Assembly (NCBI GenBank): GCA_963681505.1
Contig: OY811975.1
Location: 5,881,490-5,945,489 of the forward strand
Reading direction: 5' to 3'
DNA: 64,000 nt
From: Eunapius fragilis
Taxonomy: Eukaryota; Porifera; Demospongiae; Spongillida; Spongillidae
This document shows positions 38,201 to 39,290 of this stretch, piece after piece. The notes under the pieces are model-generated. The model was not told the origin of the DNA. It made no database searches and worked only from the letters and a program-made list of their open reading frames with translations. The stretch's first letter is position 1. The number at the start of each line of letters is the position of its first letter. The position numbers and the translations under genes were made by a program.

Positions 38201-38456
38201 CACCGTCCCTAGTCCAGTGAACGCCCTCCACGGCTTAGAAGAAAGCTCTCCCTTGAAGACAGCAAGCAATCCGTCAACATTGCCTATTATCAACTCATCG
38301 GCCTAGACAAATAACCAGTTGAACTGTCATTATATATTAAATTGCATGCGACATTACCCCGTCGTTGTCAACATCACCGAGGGACAACGCATGCGAGAAG
38401 TGGTTGCCAGAAAACTCCAGCTCTAATCTCCGAACGAACGAGACAGAACGCATCAT
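2022..38456 (-). CDS. ITFG2: ITFG2-like gene, spliced, 3' part outside window
   Basis: This is the overview of a split gene with seven exons in transcript order: 38358-38456, 38204-38302, 21836-21877, 21093-21161, 19797-19938, 18840-18952 and 2022-2229. All junctions examined have GT/AG ends and the phases join without a break, giving about 257 residues. The start ([17 protein letters not shown]) and motifs such as [41 protein letters not shown] and LLVSQPGG follow vertebrate ITFG2 in order with almost no gaps. ITFG2 is an FG-GAP/beta-propeller protein of the KICSTOR complex, which holds GATOR1 at the lysosome and makes mTORC1 respond to nutrients; that role is inferred from the family. Vertebrate ITFG2 is about 450 residues, so the C-terminal 40% is missing from the window. 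Introns range from 55 bp (intron 1) to about 16.6 kb (intron 6). The large ones are packed with TEs. Confidence 0.9.
2230..2876. other. Intronic DNA, nothing recognised
   Basis: This is the 3' end of ITFG2 intron 6. A minus-strand open frame at 2495-2812 has no recognisable motif and is treated as chance. Confidence 0.4.
2877..3001 (+). mobile_element. Terminal repeat related to the 17.2-kb THAP element
   Basis: The segment is rich in GGTCC/GGACC words. From CACGAGAATTATGGTCC at 2877 it resembles, in order, the reverse complement of the end at 18290-18379 (CACTGGAAATTTGGTC). It is probably one end of a related TIR element. No second end was found nearby. Confidence 0.45.
3029..3178 (+). pseudogene. 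N-terminal fragment of integrase-type TE protein
   Basis: A 49-residue ORF starts 28 bp after the terminal repeat. It is acidic and then basic ([18 protein letters not shown], later [20 protein letters not shown]). The pattern YxYLxxxxYPxGxxxxxKxxxxKKAxKF resembles the start of GIN/Ginger-type or Gypsy-derived integrase proteins. It stops at 3176-3178, before any zinc or catalytic domain, so it is a truncated remnant. The family call is from memory of the motif and is tentative. Confidence 0.4.
3179..3985. other. Intronic DNA with a G tract, no gene
   Basis: The stretch holds a run of G near 3749-3762 in a G-rich segment and overlapping open frames on both strands with no recognisable domain. 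I treat the frames as chance. Confidence 0.4.
3986..4110 (+). repeat. Hairpin-headed dispersed repeat, copy a (partial)
   Basis: This copy begins with the hairpin GAACCTAC-GCAA-GTAGGTTC (3993-4012), followed by CATATAGGA and ATGAATGTCATTAAAAA. Three other copies (26856, 43403, 44427) share the flanks but have different stems. Only the first part is recognisable here. The reading frame starting MNVIK is quickly broken. Confidence 0.6.
4600..6080 (+). pseudogene. hAT-like (DUF4371/ZMYM-type) transposase pseudogene 1
   Basis: Fragments in several frames line up with the DUF4371/hAT-like transposase family (annotated in animals as ZMYM1-like or PRKRIR-like). In order these are [47 protein letters not shown] (about 5016-5066), [13 protein letters not shown] (5133 on), [35 protein letters not shown] (5640 on) and [34 protein letters not shown] and CYGHALNLA are family signatures. 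At least three frameshifts and several stops show it is dead. The longest open piece is 5102-5650. An intact protein would cut and paste its own element in the nucleus. Confidence 0.8.
6240..6660 (+). pseudogene. Serine-rich coding-like fragment
   Basis: An open frame at 6273-6482 encodes a Ser/Thr-rich segment. It is followed in a shifted frame by [18 protein letters not shown] and [13 protein letters not shown], which looks like coding sequence from an unidentified TE or gene. I do not recognise the family. Base composition and loss of frame argue for a decayed TE protein. Confidence 0.3.
6661..7020. other. Intronic DNA, nothing recognised
   Basis: This lies directly upstream of the BEL/Pao integrase fragment. 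It may be decayed element sequence, but I cannot support a domain. Confidence 0.3.
7022..8146 (+). pseudogene. BEL/Pao integrase and C-terminal domain remnant
   Basis: The integrase core is readable across a frameshift near 7100: [20 protein letters not shown], then [16 protein letters not shown], the second being the RRGxPxxxxSDNxxxF motif with the second catalytic Asp. Then come [21 protein letters not shown] (7236 on) and SRPLTYV. The C-terminal DUF5641 domain follows ([42 protein letters not shown]). This order is diagnostic of BEL/Pao LTR retrotransposon polyproteins. About 150 bp of the C-terminal domain is tandemly duplicated. Upstream gag, protease and RT were not found, so this is a 3' remnant. 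Confidence 0.8.
7741..8040 (+). repeat. 150-bp tandem duplication inside DUF5641
   Basis: The block starting CTGATAACTG at 7741 recurs at 7891 with exactly 150-bp spacing and few differences. It encodes [17 protein letters not shown] and the PLQLLYP segment twice. The second copy carries a one-base loss near 7935 that shifts frame. Confidence 0.85.
8165..8489 (+). mobile_element. Candidate BEL/Pao 3' LTR with polypurine tract
   Basis: A short inverted repeat (GTTGACTAG/CTAGTCAAC, 8165-8188) is followed by a purine run AAGGGAG (8191-8197) and then TGTTAGAACTAGC at 8198. A 3' LTR would begin in this way after the pol stop. No 5' LTR is present to fix its end. Confidence 0.4.
8490..8971. mobile_element. 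Foldback palindrome element, family P, copy 1
   Basis: The two halves are inverted complements for about 230 bp each: GATTGTGCAATA, AAAGCGGTCCTGTGTCTATA, TCCAAAGATGGTTTA and the ATTCACATTCAAGTA core all recur reversed. The right end is CCCGGG (8966-8971) and the left end has decayed into an A tract. Copies 2 (20456) and 3 (57713) share the core. It has no coding capacity, so it is a non-autonomous foldback or MITE. Confidence 0.85.
8983..9145 (+). pseudogene. DDE transposase fragment
   Basis: The frame reads [17 protein letters not shown], then [18 protein letters not shown]. The pattern DNxxxHxAxxxxALxxxxxNxxxGGKQPxxxxGWY is the middle of a DDE-superfamily endonuclease found in many invertebrate and fungal transposons; the Asp of DNAPSH would be catalytic. 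Only about 50 residues survive. The fragment follows the foldback element directly, which may have inserted into it. Confidence 0.5.
9341..9501 (+). repeat. PAT element 1 split direct repeat A1 (promoter)
   Basis: It matches A2 at 13893-14053 over its full length. It holds a plausible core promoter: inverted CCAAT (GATTGGTCA), an E-box cluster (CACGTGGTGGCCACGTGG), TATATGTA near 9439 and an initiator TCAGTC near 9468, with about 31 bp from TATA to start. Element 2 keeps the same order and spacing, which supports function. Confidence 0.85.
9508..12370 (+). pseudogene. Gag-RT-RNaseH-methyltransferase ORF, one stop codon
   Basis: I take ATG 9508 as the start, just after the promoter repeat. The frame runs to a stop at 12373-12375 apart from TGA at 10918-10920. 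Elements with the intact codon read EWGGV here (TGG), so this is a single G-to-A nonsense change. Gag residues include a Thr/Ser/Gly repeat and a coiled, charged segment, then a CCHC knuckle [14 protein letters not shown] (10201-10242). RT follows with FDLTSGYHH (about 10849) and the catalytic YLDD (11044-11055). RNase H has [11 protein letters not shown] (about 11529) and WFTDNQNVV. The Dam-like domain has VDRFASSYN and NNWCCPPPY (about 12064-12090). The product would copy element RNA into DNA. The frame appears to continue by splicing into the recombinase. Confidence 0.88.
12371..12754 (+). other. Predicted intron of PAT element 1
   Basis: The donor is AATG|GTTAGT and the acceptor is TTTTTCTTCAACACAG|GTGTG. 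The upstream exon ends after codon position 1 and the downstream exon resumes at position 2, so splicing joins ...ADLNG to [10 protein letters not shown] in frame and fuses the RT polyprotein to the recombinase. The 384-bp intron holds the dyad-repeat array. The unspliced frame ends at 12373-12375. Splicing is inferred; no transcript was seen. Confidence 0.6.
12421..12650 (+). repeat. Six 41-bp tandem repeats with dyad symmetry
   Basis: Units start at 12421, 12462, 12503, 12544, 12585 and 12626, exactly 41 bp apart. Each contains GTCGATC-GCCGA-GATCGAC, a 7-bp inverted repeat around a 5-base spacer, followed by TGTGTGAGCCTTTGATGGC. Differences in units 1 and 3-5 are C-to-T changes that turn a pair into a G-U wobble in plus-strand RNA. 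Unit 6 has one change that breaks a pair. Confidence 0.9.
12755..13758 (+). CDS. Tyrosine recombinase of PAT element 1
   Basis: I start the coding exon at the predicted acceptor. An open frame also exists from 12616, but that ATG lies inside the tandem repeats. An N-terminal SAM-like core-binding region ([33 protein letters not shown]) precedes the catalytic domain. The expected residues are present: Arg in FMRCDEL (13255-13257), HSLRAGGA (13597 on), HGRW (13666 on) and the nucleophile Tyr in DGYVKDS (13702-13704). This enzyme of the phage-integrase fold would insert the circular cDNA into the genome. The frame is fully open to TAA at 13756-13758, so this part may be functional. Confidence 0.9.
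13786..13894 (+). repeat. PAT element 1 split direct repeat B1
   Basis: It matches B2 at 14389-14497 base for base except for one or two changes. It starts 28 bp after the recombinase stop and runs directly into A2, sharing the dinucleotide AT at 13893-13894. The B1-A2 junction is where a circular intermediate would recombine. Confidence 0.85.
13893..14053 (+). repeat. PAT element 1 split direct repeat A2
   Basis: It is the second copy of the promoter-bearing repeat and contains the same CCAAT, E-box, TATA and initiator order. Homology to A1 stops at 14053, where A1 leads into gag and A2 leads into the A2-B2 spacer. Confidence 0.85.
14054..14388 (+). other. PAT element 1 A2-B2 spacer with TTTTTCC motifs
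   Basis: The spacer holds a purine and pyrimidine pattern GGATTTTTCCCAATGGG-TTTTTCCCACAG-GTTTTTTCCATG and then GTGGGCCCACC. A similar block lies in the same place in elements 2 and 3, and alone near 39110-39160. It is not coding. Confidence 0.6.
14389..14497 (+). repeat. PAT element 1 split direct repeat B2 (right end)
   Basis: This copy of B1 closes the element. The sequence after 14497 (GTGCACATAC) is not repeated elsewhere in the element. Confidence 0.85.
14498..15408. other. Intronic DNA, partly coding-like, not identified
   Basis: A plus-strand open frame at 15048-15344 and weak coding-like stretches upstream were read in all frames, but no family was recognised. A (CA)n tract lies at 15354-15368. 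The phrase GTGCTCATCAAAAGAT occurs twice (14611 and 14790). Confidence 0.35.
15410..15781 (-). CDS. Unidentified 123-residue ORF, Lys/Glu-rich
   Basis: The ATG at 15779-15781 opens [18 protein letters not shown]. Next comes a basic stretch ([12 protein letters not shown]), and it ends with an acidic/leucine region ([16 protein letters not shown]). The composition is protein-like, low in Cys and Trp, and unlike a shadow frame; no gene opposes it. I do not recognise it. It could be the first exon of a TE accessory protein or a host exon nested in ITFG2 intron 6. Confidence 0.4.
   Translation of the reverse strand: MAEGGAEDVVLDDRNGSFQNQSEEASTSKRSTWRASMEAVSVWAELKQKRKSPRGNLITEHQQAEKRKKRSKLTIKDASAEHLDALSEFMPDLTALRMYYLELSDGVSSIQAQDKELSQKIHD
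16020..17115 (+). pseudogene. Ulp1-like (C48 peptidase) pseudogene start with repeats
   Basis: A degenerate tandem repeat of about 28-33 codons (SVHEDSK...[15 protein letters not shown]) occupies 16460-16780, broken by frameshifts. It is followed by a Cys-rich piece [11 protein letters not shown] and then [27 protein letters not shown] (about 17010-17095). The last motif resembles the N-terminal substrate-binding edge of Ulp1/SENP-type cysteine proteases encoded by several invertebrate TEs (WLND..I......LL...FP...G.Q). The catalytic His-Asp-Cys part is missing, so the gene is truncated as well as frameshifted. Confidence 0.45.
17193..18379. mobile_element. TIR element carrying a THAP-domain remnant
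   Basis: The left end (CACTGAAAAATAAAGACTC, then CCGGACCAAAATAATCGATAAAATGGACGAGTTGCGCGTAAG) is matched in reverse at the right end (CTTACGCGCAACTGGTCC ... CGATAATTTTGGTCCGGGACC ... CCAGTG at 18374-18379). The ends are imperfect inverted repeats of over 60 bp. A THAP-like coding segment sits inside, near the left end. No target duplication is clear. THAP domains occur in P-element and related DNA transposases. Confidence 0.6.
17379..17615 (+). pseudogene. THAP zinc-finger fragment, frameshifted
   Basis: From ATG 17379 the frame gives [18 protein letters not shown], the C-x2-C start of a THAP domain. A shift then gives [11 protein letters not shown], matching the conserved FP motif. A second shift gives [14 protein letters not shown], matching the late Cys and HF of THAP (VCSxHF). 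The pieces are in the right order and spacing for one THAP domain of about 85 residues, now disrupted twice. It would bind the terminal repeats as a sequence-specific DNA-binding domain. Confidence 0.65.
18380..18839. other. Intronic DNA, nothing recognised
   Basis: This is ITFG2 intron 6 sequence directly below exon 6. It contains several TACATGTA words and no gene or repeat family that I can name. Confidence 0.4.
18840..18952 (-). CDS. ITFG2: ITFG2-like exon 6
   Basis: The acceptor is CTCACTTTCAG before 18952 and the donor is GGGCAG|GTAATT at 18839/18840. The exon completes a split Cys codon and reads [21 protein letters not shown], matching [22 protein letters not shown] of vertebrate ITFG2 residue for residue in length. 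Confidence 0.92.
19576..19716. mobile_element. Short TIR element (hAT-like MITE)
   Basis: CAGTGGCGGATATAG at the left is mirrored by CTGTATCCGCCTCTACAG at the right, each next to a G or C run and then TTGAGATTATATTTACGG-like complementary sequence. It is about 141 bp and non-coding. The CAGTGGCGG start is shared with the MITE at 22482. No exact 8-bp target duplication is visible. Confidence 0.65.
19797..19938 (-). CDS. ITFG2: ITFG2-like exon 5
   Basis: The acceptor is TTGCACAG before 19938, with the exon opening HSSPKGLGS in phase 0. The donor is CACTCT|GTGAGA at 19796/19797 in phase 1, whose T joins GC of exon 6 to form Cys. The end reads [14 protein letters not shown], aligned with IPANTKVMLISDI of vertebrate ITFG2. 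The Ser/Thr-rich first half is a loop specific to this lineage. Confidence 0.88.
19939..20455. other. ITFG2 intron 4, nothing recognised
   Basis: AT-rich sequence with no repeat family or coding motif that I can name. Confidence 0.4.
20456..20733. mobile_element. Foldback palindrome element, family P, copy 2 (left arm deleted)
   Basis: It starts CCCGGGGGAAAAAAAACGACG, then jumps to GGTTGATTTCGCGGGG and follows the copy-1 right half through ATGTGAATATCTTCGGAATGATG, CCATCTTTG and ATTGCACAATCAAGGAGATACA. It ends GCGCAATTACGTTGTTTTTTTC. Most of the left arm is missing, so it no longer folds back. Confidence 0.75.
21093..21161 (-). CDS. ITFG2: ITFG2-like exon 4
   Basis: A 23-codon phase 0-0 exon reads [19 protein letters not shown] and ends RQSP. 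It matches [21 protein letters not shown] of vertebrate ITFG2. The acceptor is CTGGCTTCAG and the donor is CCT|GTGAGC. Confidence 0.9.
21162..21835. other. ITFG2 intron 3, nothing recognised
   Basis: About 670 bp of unremarkable intron with no recognisable repeat. Confidence 0.45.
21836..21877 (-). CDS. ITFG2: ITFG2-like exon 3 (42-nt micro-exon)
   Basis: Fourteen codons, [14 protein letters not shown], match LTCVGVGDVCNKGK of vertebrate ITFG2. The acceptor is TTATGCAG and the donor is GGCAAG|GTGGGC. A nearer AG (TTGTTGCAG) exists but would lose five conserved residues and break phase, so the upstream acceptor is chosen. Confidence 0.9.
22040..24830 (+). pseudogene. hAT-like (DUF4371) transposase pseudogene 2
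   Basis: Pieces in order are an acidic N-terminal region (22128 on, [16 protein letters not shown]), [14 protein letters not shown] (22679 on), [10 protein letters not shown], a region like the TTF zinc finger, [21 protein letters not shown] (23367 on), [33 protein letters not shown] (23660 on), [12 protein letters not shown] (23856 on) and [20 protein letters not shown] (24647 on), the C-terminal hAT dimerisation motif. All belong to the DUF4371/hAT_C family (PRKRIR-like). At least four frameshifts or stops inactivate it. A 191-bp MITE also splits the N-terminal part. It differs clearly from pseudogene 1 at 4.6 kb. Confidence 0.85.
22482..22672. mobile_element. hAT MITE inserted in hAT-like pseudogene
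   Basis: The terminal inverted repeats are CAGTGGCGGTCTGG (22482-22495) and CCAGACCGCCACTG (22659-22672). The flanks are CACTATCA (22474-22481) and CACTGTCA (22673-22680), an 8-bp target duplication with one mismatch, as hAT transposases make. Internal G and C runs flank the centre. Without the insert the host frame is continuous. Confidence 0.88.
25035..25185 (+). mobile_element. LTR fragment and primer binding site of Gypsy remnant
   Basis: TAGAGTGTGATCACGTGAAC through TTGTTGAGTGTAGCAGTCA resembles a second copy at 34705-34850. It is followed by TGGTGTCAGAAGTGGGAT (25168-25185), which looks like a tRNA-complementary primer binding site (tRNA-Leu type). This order, LTR, primer site and then gag-pol remnants, is that of an LTR retrotransposon. 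Confidence 0.6.
25186..26850 (+). pseudogene. Gypsy-type gag-pol remnant
   Basis: Reading across many stops gives [23 protein letters not shown] (26224 on), the RT motif [14 protein letters not shown], then [17 protein letters not shown] and [12 protein letters not shown] (26500-26600), the RT-RNase H linker. [22 protein letters not shown] and [15 protein letters not shown] (26640-26750) follow, the start of RNase H. The order is that of Ty3/Gypsy pol. The catalytic YxDD motif is lost, and gag cannot be aligned. There are many stops and indels, so this is an old, dead copy. Confidence 0.75.
26856..27185 (+). repeat. Hairpin-headed dispersed repeat, copy b
   Basis: It begins TATC, then the hairpin GAGAGTTA-G-TAACTCTC (26860-26876), then ATATAGGATTTGACC. 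An open frame from ATG 26898 (MNVIKKTRP...[14 protein letters not shown]...[16 protein letters not shown]) runs about 70 codons and is similar at protein level to copy c. It ends CATAACTCGGGATAGGAAC and CCAATGGCTTCAGAATTC, also shared with copies c and d. The family is not recognised. Confidence 0.7.
27897..28316 (-). pseudogene. N-terminal ORF of piggyBac-like element
   Basis: The ATG at 28314-28316 opens [12 protein letters not shown], then [21 protein letters not shown], then an acidic tract ([22 protein letters not shown]). A small barrel-like GDRV...W.V.WDD module followed by an acidic region is reminiscent of the N-terminus of some piggyBac-type transposases; I hold this loosely. The DDD catalytic core is absent. 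Below it, a Cys/His-rich frame (27617-27907) could be the remains of the C-terminal zinc domain joined by deletion. Confidence 0.45.
28499..28534. repeat. Inverted repeat GATAACCCCGGTTATC / GATAACTGGGGTTATC
   Basis: Two nearly identical 16-bp palindromic words are separated by GTAC. They lie just inside the right end of the piggyBac-like element, with a related word (GATAACTCCAGTTATC) inside the left end. They are candidate transposase binding sites. Confidence 0.7.
28786..29165 (+). pseudogene. Repeat-rich basic protein fragment (15-residue repeats)
   Basis: From ATG 28786 the protein is very basic ([20 protein letters not shown]). After a one-base shift it reads four 15-residue repeats of the form Y(R/Q)A(E/D)PEKKRxSxRAR (about 28870-29060), then [20 protein letters not shown]. 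One repeat carries a TGA. Such YxADPEKKR repeats occur at the N-terminus of large TE proteins, including Helitron-associated ORFs, in marine invertebrates; this is from memory and not certain. The remainder is cut off by the foldback MITE at 29208. Confidence 0.55.
29208..29496. mobile_element. Foldback MITE, family T, copy 1
   Basis: Nearly the whole 289 bp is one inverted repeat. The ends are ACAAGTAAATAAAAAACATT and its complement, with GTTGGTGGCATATAGGATTTG and TGCTAAATATAGGACTATTCC mirrored inside. Copies 2 to 4 lie at 43795, 45094 and 49275. It is non-coding. Confidence 0.9.
29497..29996. other. Intronic DNA, nothing recognised
   Basis: A GC-balanced stretch lies between the MITE and PAT element 2. 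Short open frames (29411-29650, 29763-29945) have no domain that I recognise. Confidence 0.35.
29998..30198 (+). repeat. PAT element 2 repeat A1 with core promoter
   Basis: It matches A2 (34064-34260). It contains GATTGGTT (inverted CCAAT), CCACGTGC (E-box like), TATAAATA (30112-30119) and CAGTCTAAGC near 30142. The TATA-to-start spacing of about 30 bp equals that in element 1. Confidence 0.8.
30199..30930 (+). pseudogene. Gag remnant of PAT element 2
   Basis: ATG 30199 lies at the end of A1. The Gly/Ser-rich start is followed by frameshifts near 30384 and 30420. The region [20 protein letters not shown] matches element 1 gag ([21 protein letters not shown]). The zinc knuckle [14 protein letters not shown] (30886-30927) is intact but in another frame from the upstream part. 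Gag would coat element RNA. Confidence 0.75.
30930..32563 (+). pseudogene. RT-RNaseH-methyltransferase remnant of PAT element 2
   Basis: The frame passes from ERCWEF straight to [20 protein letters not shown], so about 150 residues of the RT fingers, including the FDL motif, are deleted. The YLDD motif is reduced to KAVNDGIVS. The RNase H catalytic start (SDASDTG) is also lost, near 31745. The methyltransferase part is preserved in outline ([31 protein letters not shown] about 32226-32260). It cannot make cDNA on its own. Confidence 0.82.
32555..32835 (+). repeat. TGACCAGTG-GGTCA dyad repeat array of PAT element 2
   Basis: About eleven irregular units of 20-26 bp follow the form TTGACCAGTGxxGGTCATG. 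Each contains TGACC and GGTCA as an inverted pair 4-7 bases apart. The array sits between the methyltransferase and recombinase regions, the position of the 41-bp array in element 1, although the sequence is unrelated. Confidence 0.85.
33002..33938 (+). pseudogene. Tyrosine recombinase remnant of PAT element 2
   Basis: A pyrimidine tract and CTCGTAG end near 33000, and the frame resumes in the same phase as in element 1 ([23 protein letters not shown]). Several shifts follow. The catalytic domain reads [42 protein letters not shown] and the Tyr of DVYVKDS. The first catalytic Arg seen in element 1 (FMRCDEL) is His here (FLHCEEL), so activity is unlikely even without the stops. Confidence 0.82.
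33955..34260 (+). repeat. PAT element 2 B1-A2 junction repeats
   Basis: B1 (33955-34066) runs into A2 (34064-34260) with the shared bases GAT. B1 contains GTCATGGCATGCATCCAGTG and AATAACAATAACCATGGAGG, both repeated in B2. A2 repeats the promoter motifs of A1. Confidence 0.82.
34585..34696 (+). repeat. PAT element 2 repeat B2 (right end)
   Basis: It matches B1 closely up to GCATGCGGCAGGAG. The sequence then changes abruptly to an LTR fragment. Confidence 0.8.
34705..34850 (+). mobile_element. LTR fragment related to 25.0-kb Gypsy LTR
   Basis: TAGAGTGTGATCACAT, ATTAAATAGGGTCATGGTTAGG, ATGCAAGCGGTT, GGGATATATCCAAGTTCATC and GGTTGTTGAGTGTAGCG follow the order of 25035-25160. No primer binding site or coding part follows, so it is a solo or broken LTR next to PAT element 2. 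Confidence 0.6.
35164..35604 (+). pseudogene. Gag N-terminal remnant of PAT element 3
   Basis: ATG 35164 gives a Ser/Thr-rich start and then [20 protein letters not shown] and [12 protein letters not shown], near-identical to element 1 gag. The frame then runs out of phase into RT sequence at about 35565, showing a deletion of roughly 1 kb that took the zinc knuckle. Confidence 0.82.
35565..37354 (+). pseudogene. RT-RNaseH-MT-recombinase remnant of PAT element 3
   Basis: RT reads [18 protein letters not shown] and EWGGVTF, with Trp where element 1 has a stop, and keeps YLDDGIVSS. It is broken near 36089. RNase H reads [18 protein letters not shown] (36405 on), and the methyltransferase segment reads [11 protein letters not shown] (36934 on). 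After DFVGSSTA the frame jumps to [20 protein letters not shown], the end of the recombinase, with HGRW changed to HGHW. The dyad-array region and recombinase active site are deleted. Confidence 0.85.
37389..37652 (+). repeat. PAT element 3 B1-A2 junction repeats
   Basis: B1 (GCAGGCGTGCACAACGACGC to GGATGGGAGGGAGAT) joins A2 at 37490. A2 has CCAAT, CACGTGGG and a TATTTATAGG box in the promoter order of element 1. Confidence 0.82.
38002..38100 (+). repeat. PAT element 3 repeat B2 (right end)
   Basis: It ends GGATGGGAGGGAG at 38100 and is followed at once by the right remnant of the TIR element. Confidence 0.8.
38204..38302 (-). CDS. ITFG2: ITFG2-like exon 2
   Basis: A 33-codon phase 0-0 exon reads [20 protein letters not shown] and then [13 protein letters not shown], matching [20 protein letters not shown] and the following Trp-containing segment of vertebrate ITFG2. 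The acceptor is TTTGTCTAG and the donor is GGGACG|GTGAGC. PAT element 3 and its host MITE end only about 55 bp beyond the donor. Confidence 0.93.
38358..38456 (-). CDS. ITFG2: ITFG2-like exon 1 with start codon
   Basis: The exon opens at tandem ATGs (38454-38456 and 38451-38453) and reads [16 protein letters not shown] and then SLGDVDNDG, against MRSVSYVQRVALEFSG and CLGDVDNDT of vertebrate ITFG2. The second ATG matches the vertebrate start. The donor is GACGGG|GTAATG. The following intron is only 55 bp (38303-38357). Confidence 0.95.
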
Positions 38457-38571
38457 CCTTTAAAAATAATAGGTTAAACTATAATAGTACTATATTAATT
38501 AAATTGGAAATTGAATATAATGTTTTGATAATCCTTATTCATCAATAAGTGCTTGGTCGTCTCAACTATAA

Positions 38572-38891
38572 GGGGGCTTGTCCAAACTATGTTTGGAAAA
38601 ATTAACGTCATTGTGACGTTAACATATTAACACCCCCCCCTCTAAGCGTCATAGCGTTTTTGTTAGATTAGTAGCATGAAACATTACTCAATGTGCAGTG
38701 TAGTCTGAATAGACATAACTGCTGCCACTGGAGTCAACGCTGCAGCTAACTAGATGTTCCATATTATAAAACAATACTTGCAGACAATAAAATTTTTCTT
38801 AACGTCACAGCCTCCCCCCCCCCCCCCCCCCCCCCCGGCCCTAACGTCACAATGACGCTAATTTTTCCAAACATAGTTTGGACAAGCCCCC
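38572..38891. mobile_element. PIF/Harbinger-like MITE, copy 1
   Basis: The ends are GGGGGCTTGTCCAAACTATG and its inverted complement, flanked by TAA on both sides (38569-38571, 38892-38894). A 3-bp TWA target and a G-starting TIR fit PIF/Harbinger. C runs sit between the TIRs and a unique core (GCAGCTAACTAGATGTTCC). Copy 2 lies at 53864 in the opposite orientation. Confidence 0.8.
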
Positions 38892-38904
38892 TAAACCAGA
38901 TACA

Positions 38905-39290
38905 TTTTTCGATTCTGTCGTTTGAGGAATGAATTAGACAAATATGATCCCAGCAGACTGCTGCAGAATCTGGAGGTGTATAGCCTACATGTATGTGTTG
39001 TCATGTTACCGTGTTGACGCGTAACAGCTCAAGGCTGATCGCGGTGGTACTGGCTATGGCAGTAAAAGTCTGCTTGCTGCAATTCATGTACAAATTTAGC
39101 AGTTTGAACTTGGTTTTTCCCTTTTTAATGGGTTTTTCCAGGAGCAGGGTGGGCCCACTTCCTCTAAATATAGTGAAAATAAAAACATAGTTGACCCCTG
39201 CTCATATGTTTGCAGGATGCGTAGTACATTGTGTACTGAATGCATGGATGTGATGAGCCAGTGCTTGAGTTGTGCACAACAAACGCTGCA
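38905..39290 (+). mobile_element. Truncated PAT-like A2-spacer remnant, third family
   Basis: CGATTCTGTCGTTTGAGGAATGAATTAGACAAAT parallels the start of repeat A in element 1 (TTCTGTCGTTTG...AAATTAGACAGAAAC). A block TTTTTCCCTTTTTAATGGG-TTTTTCC-CAGGGTGGGCCCAC (39110-39160) parallels the A2-B2 spacer. No coding part remains. Confidence 0.5.
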
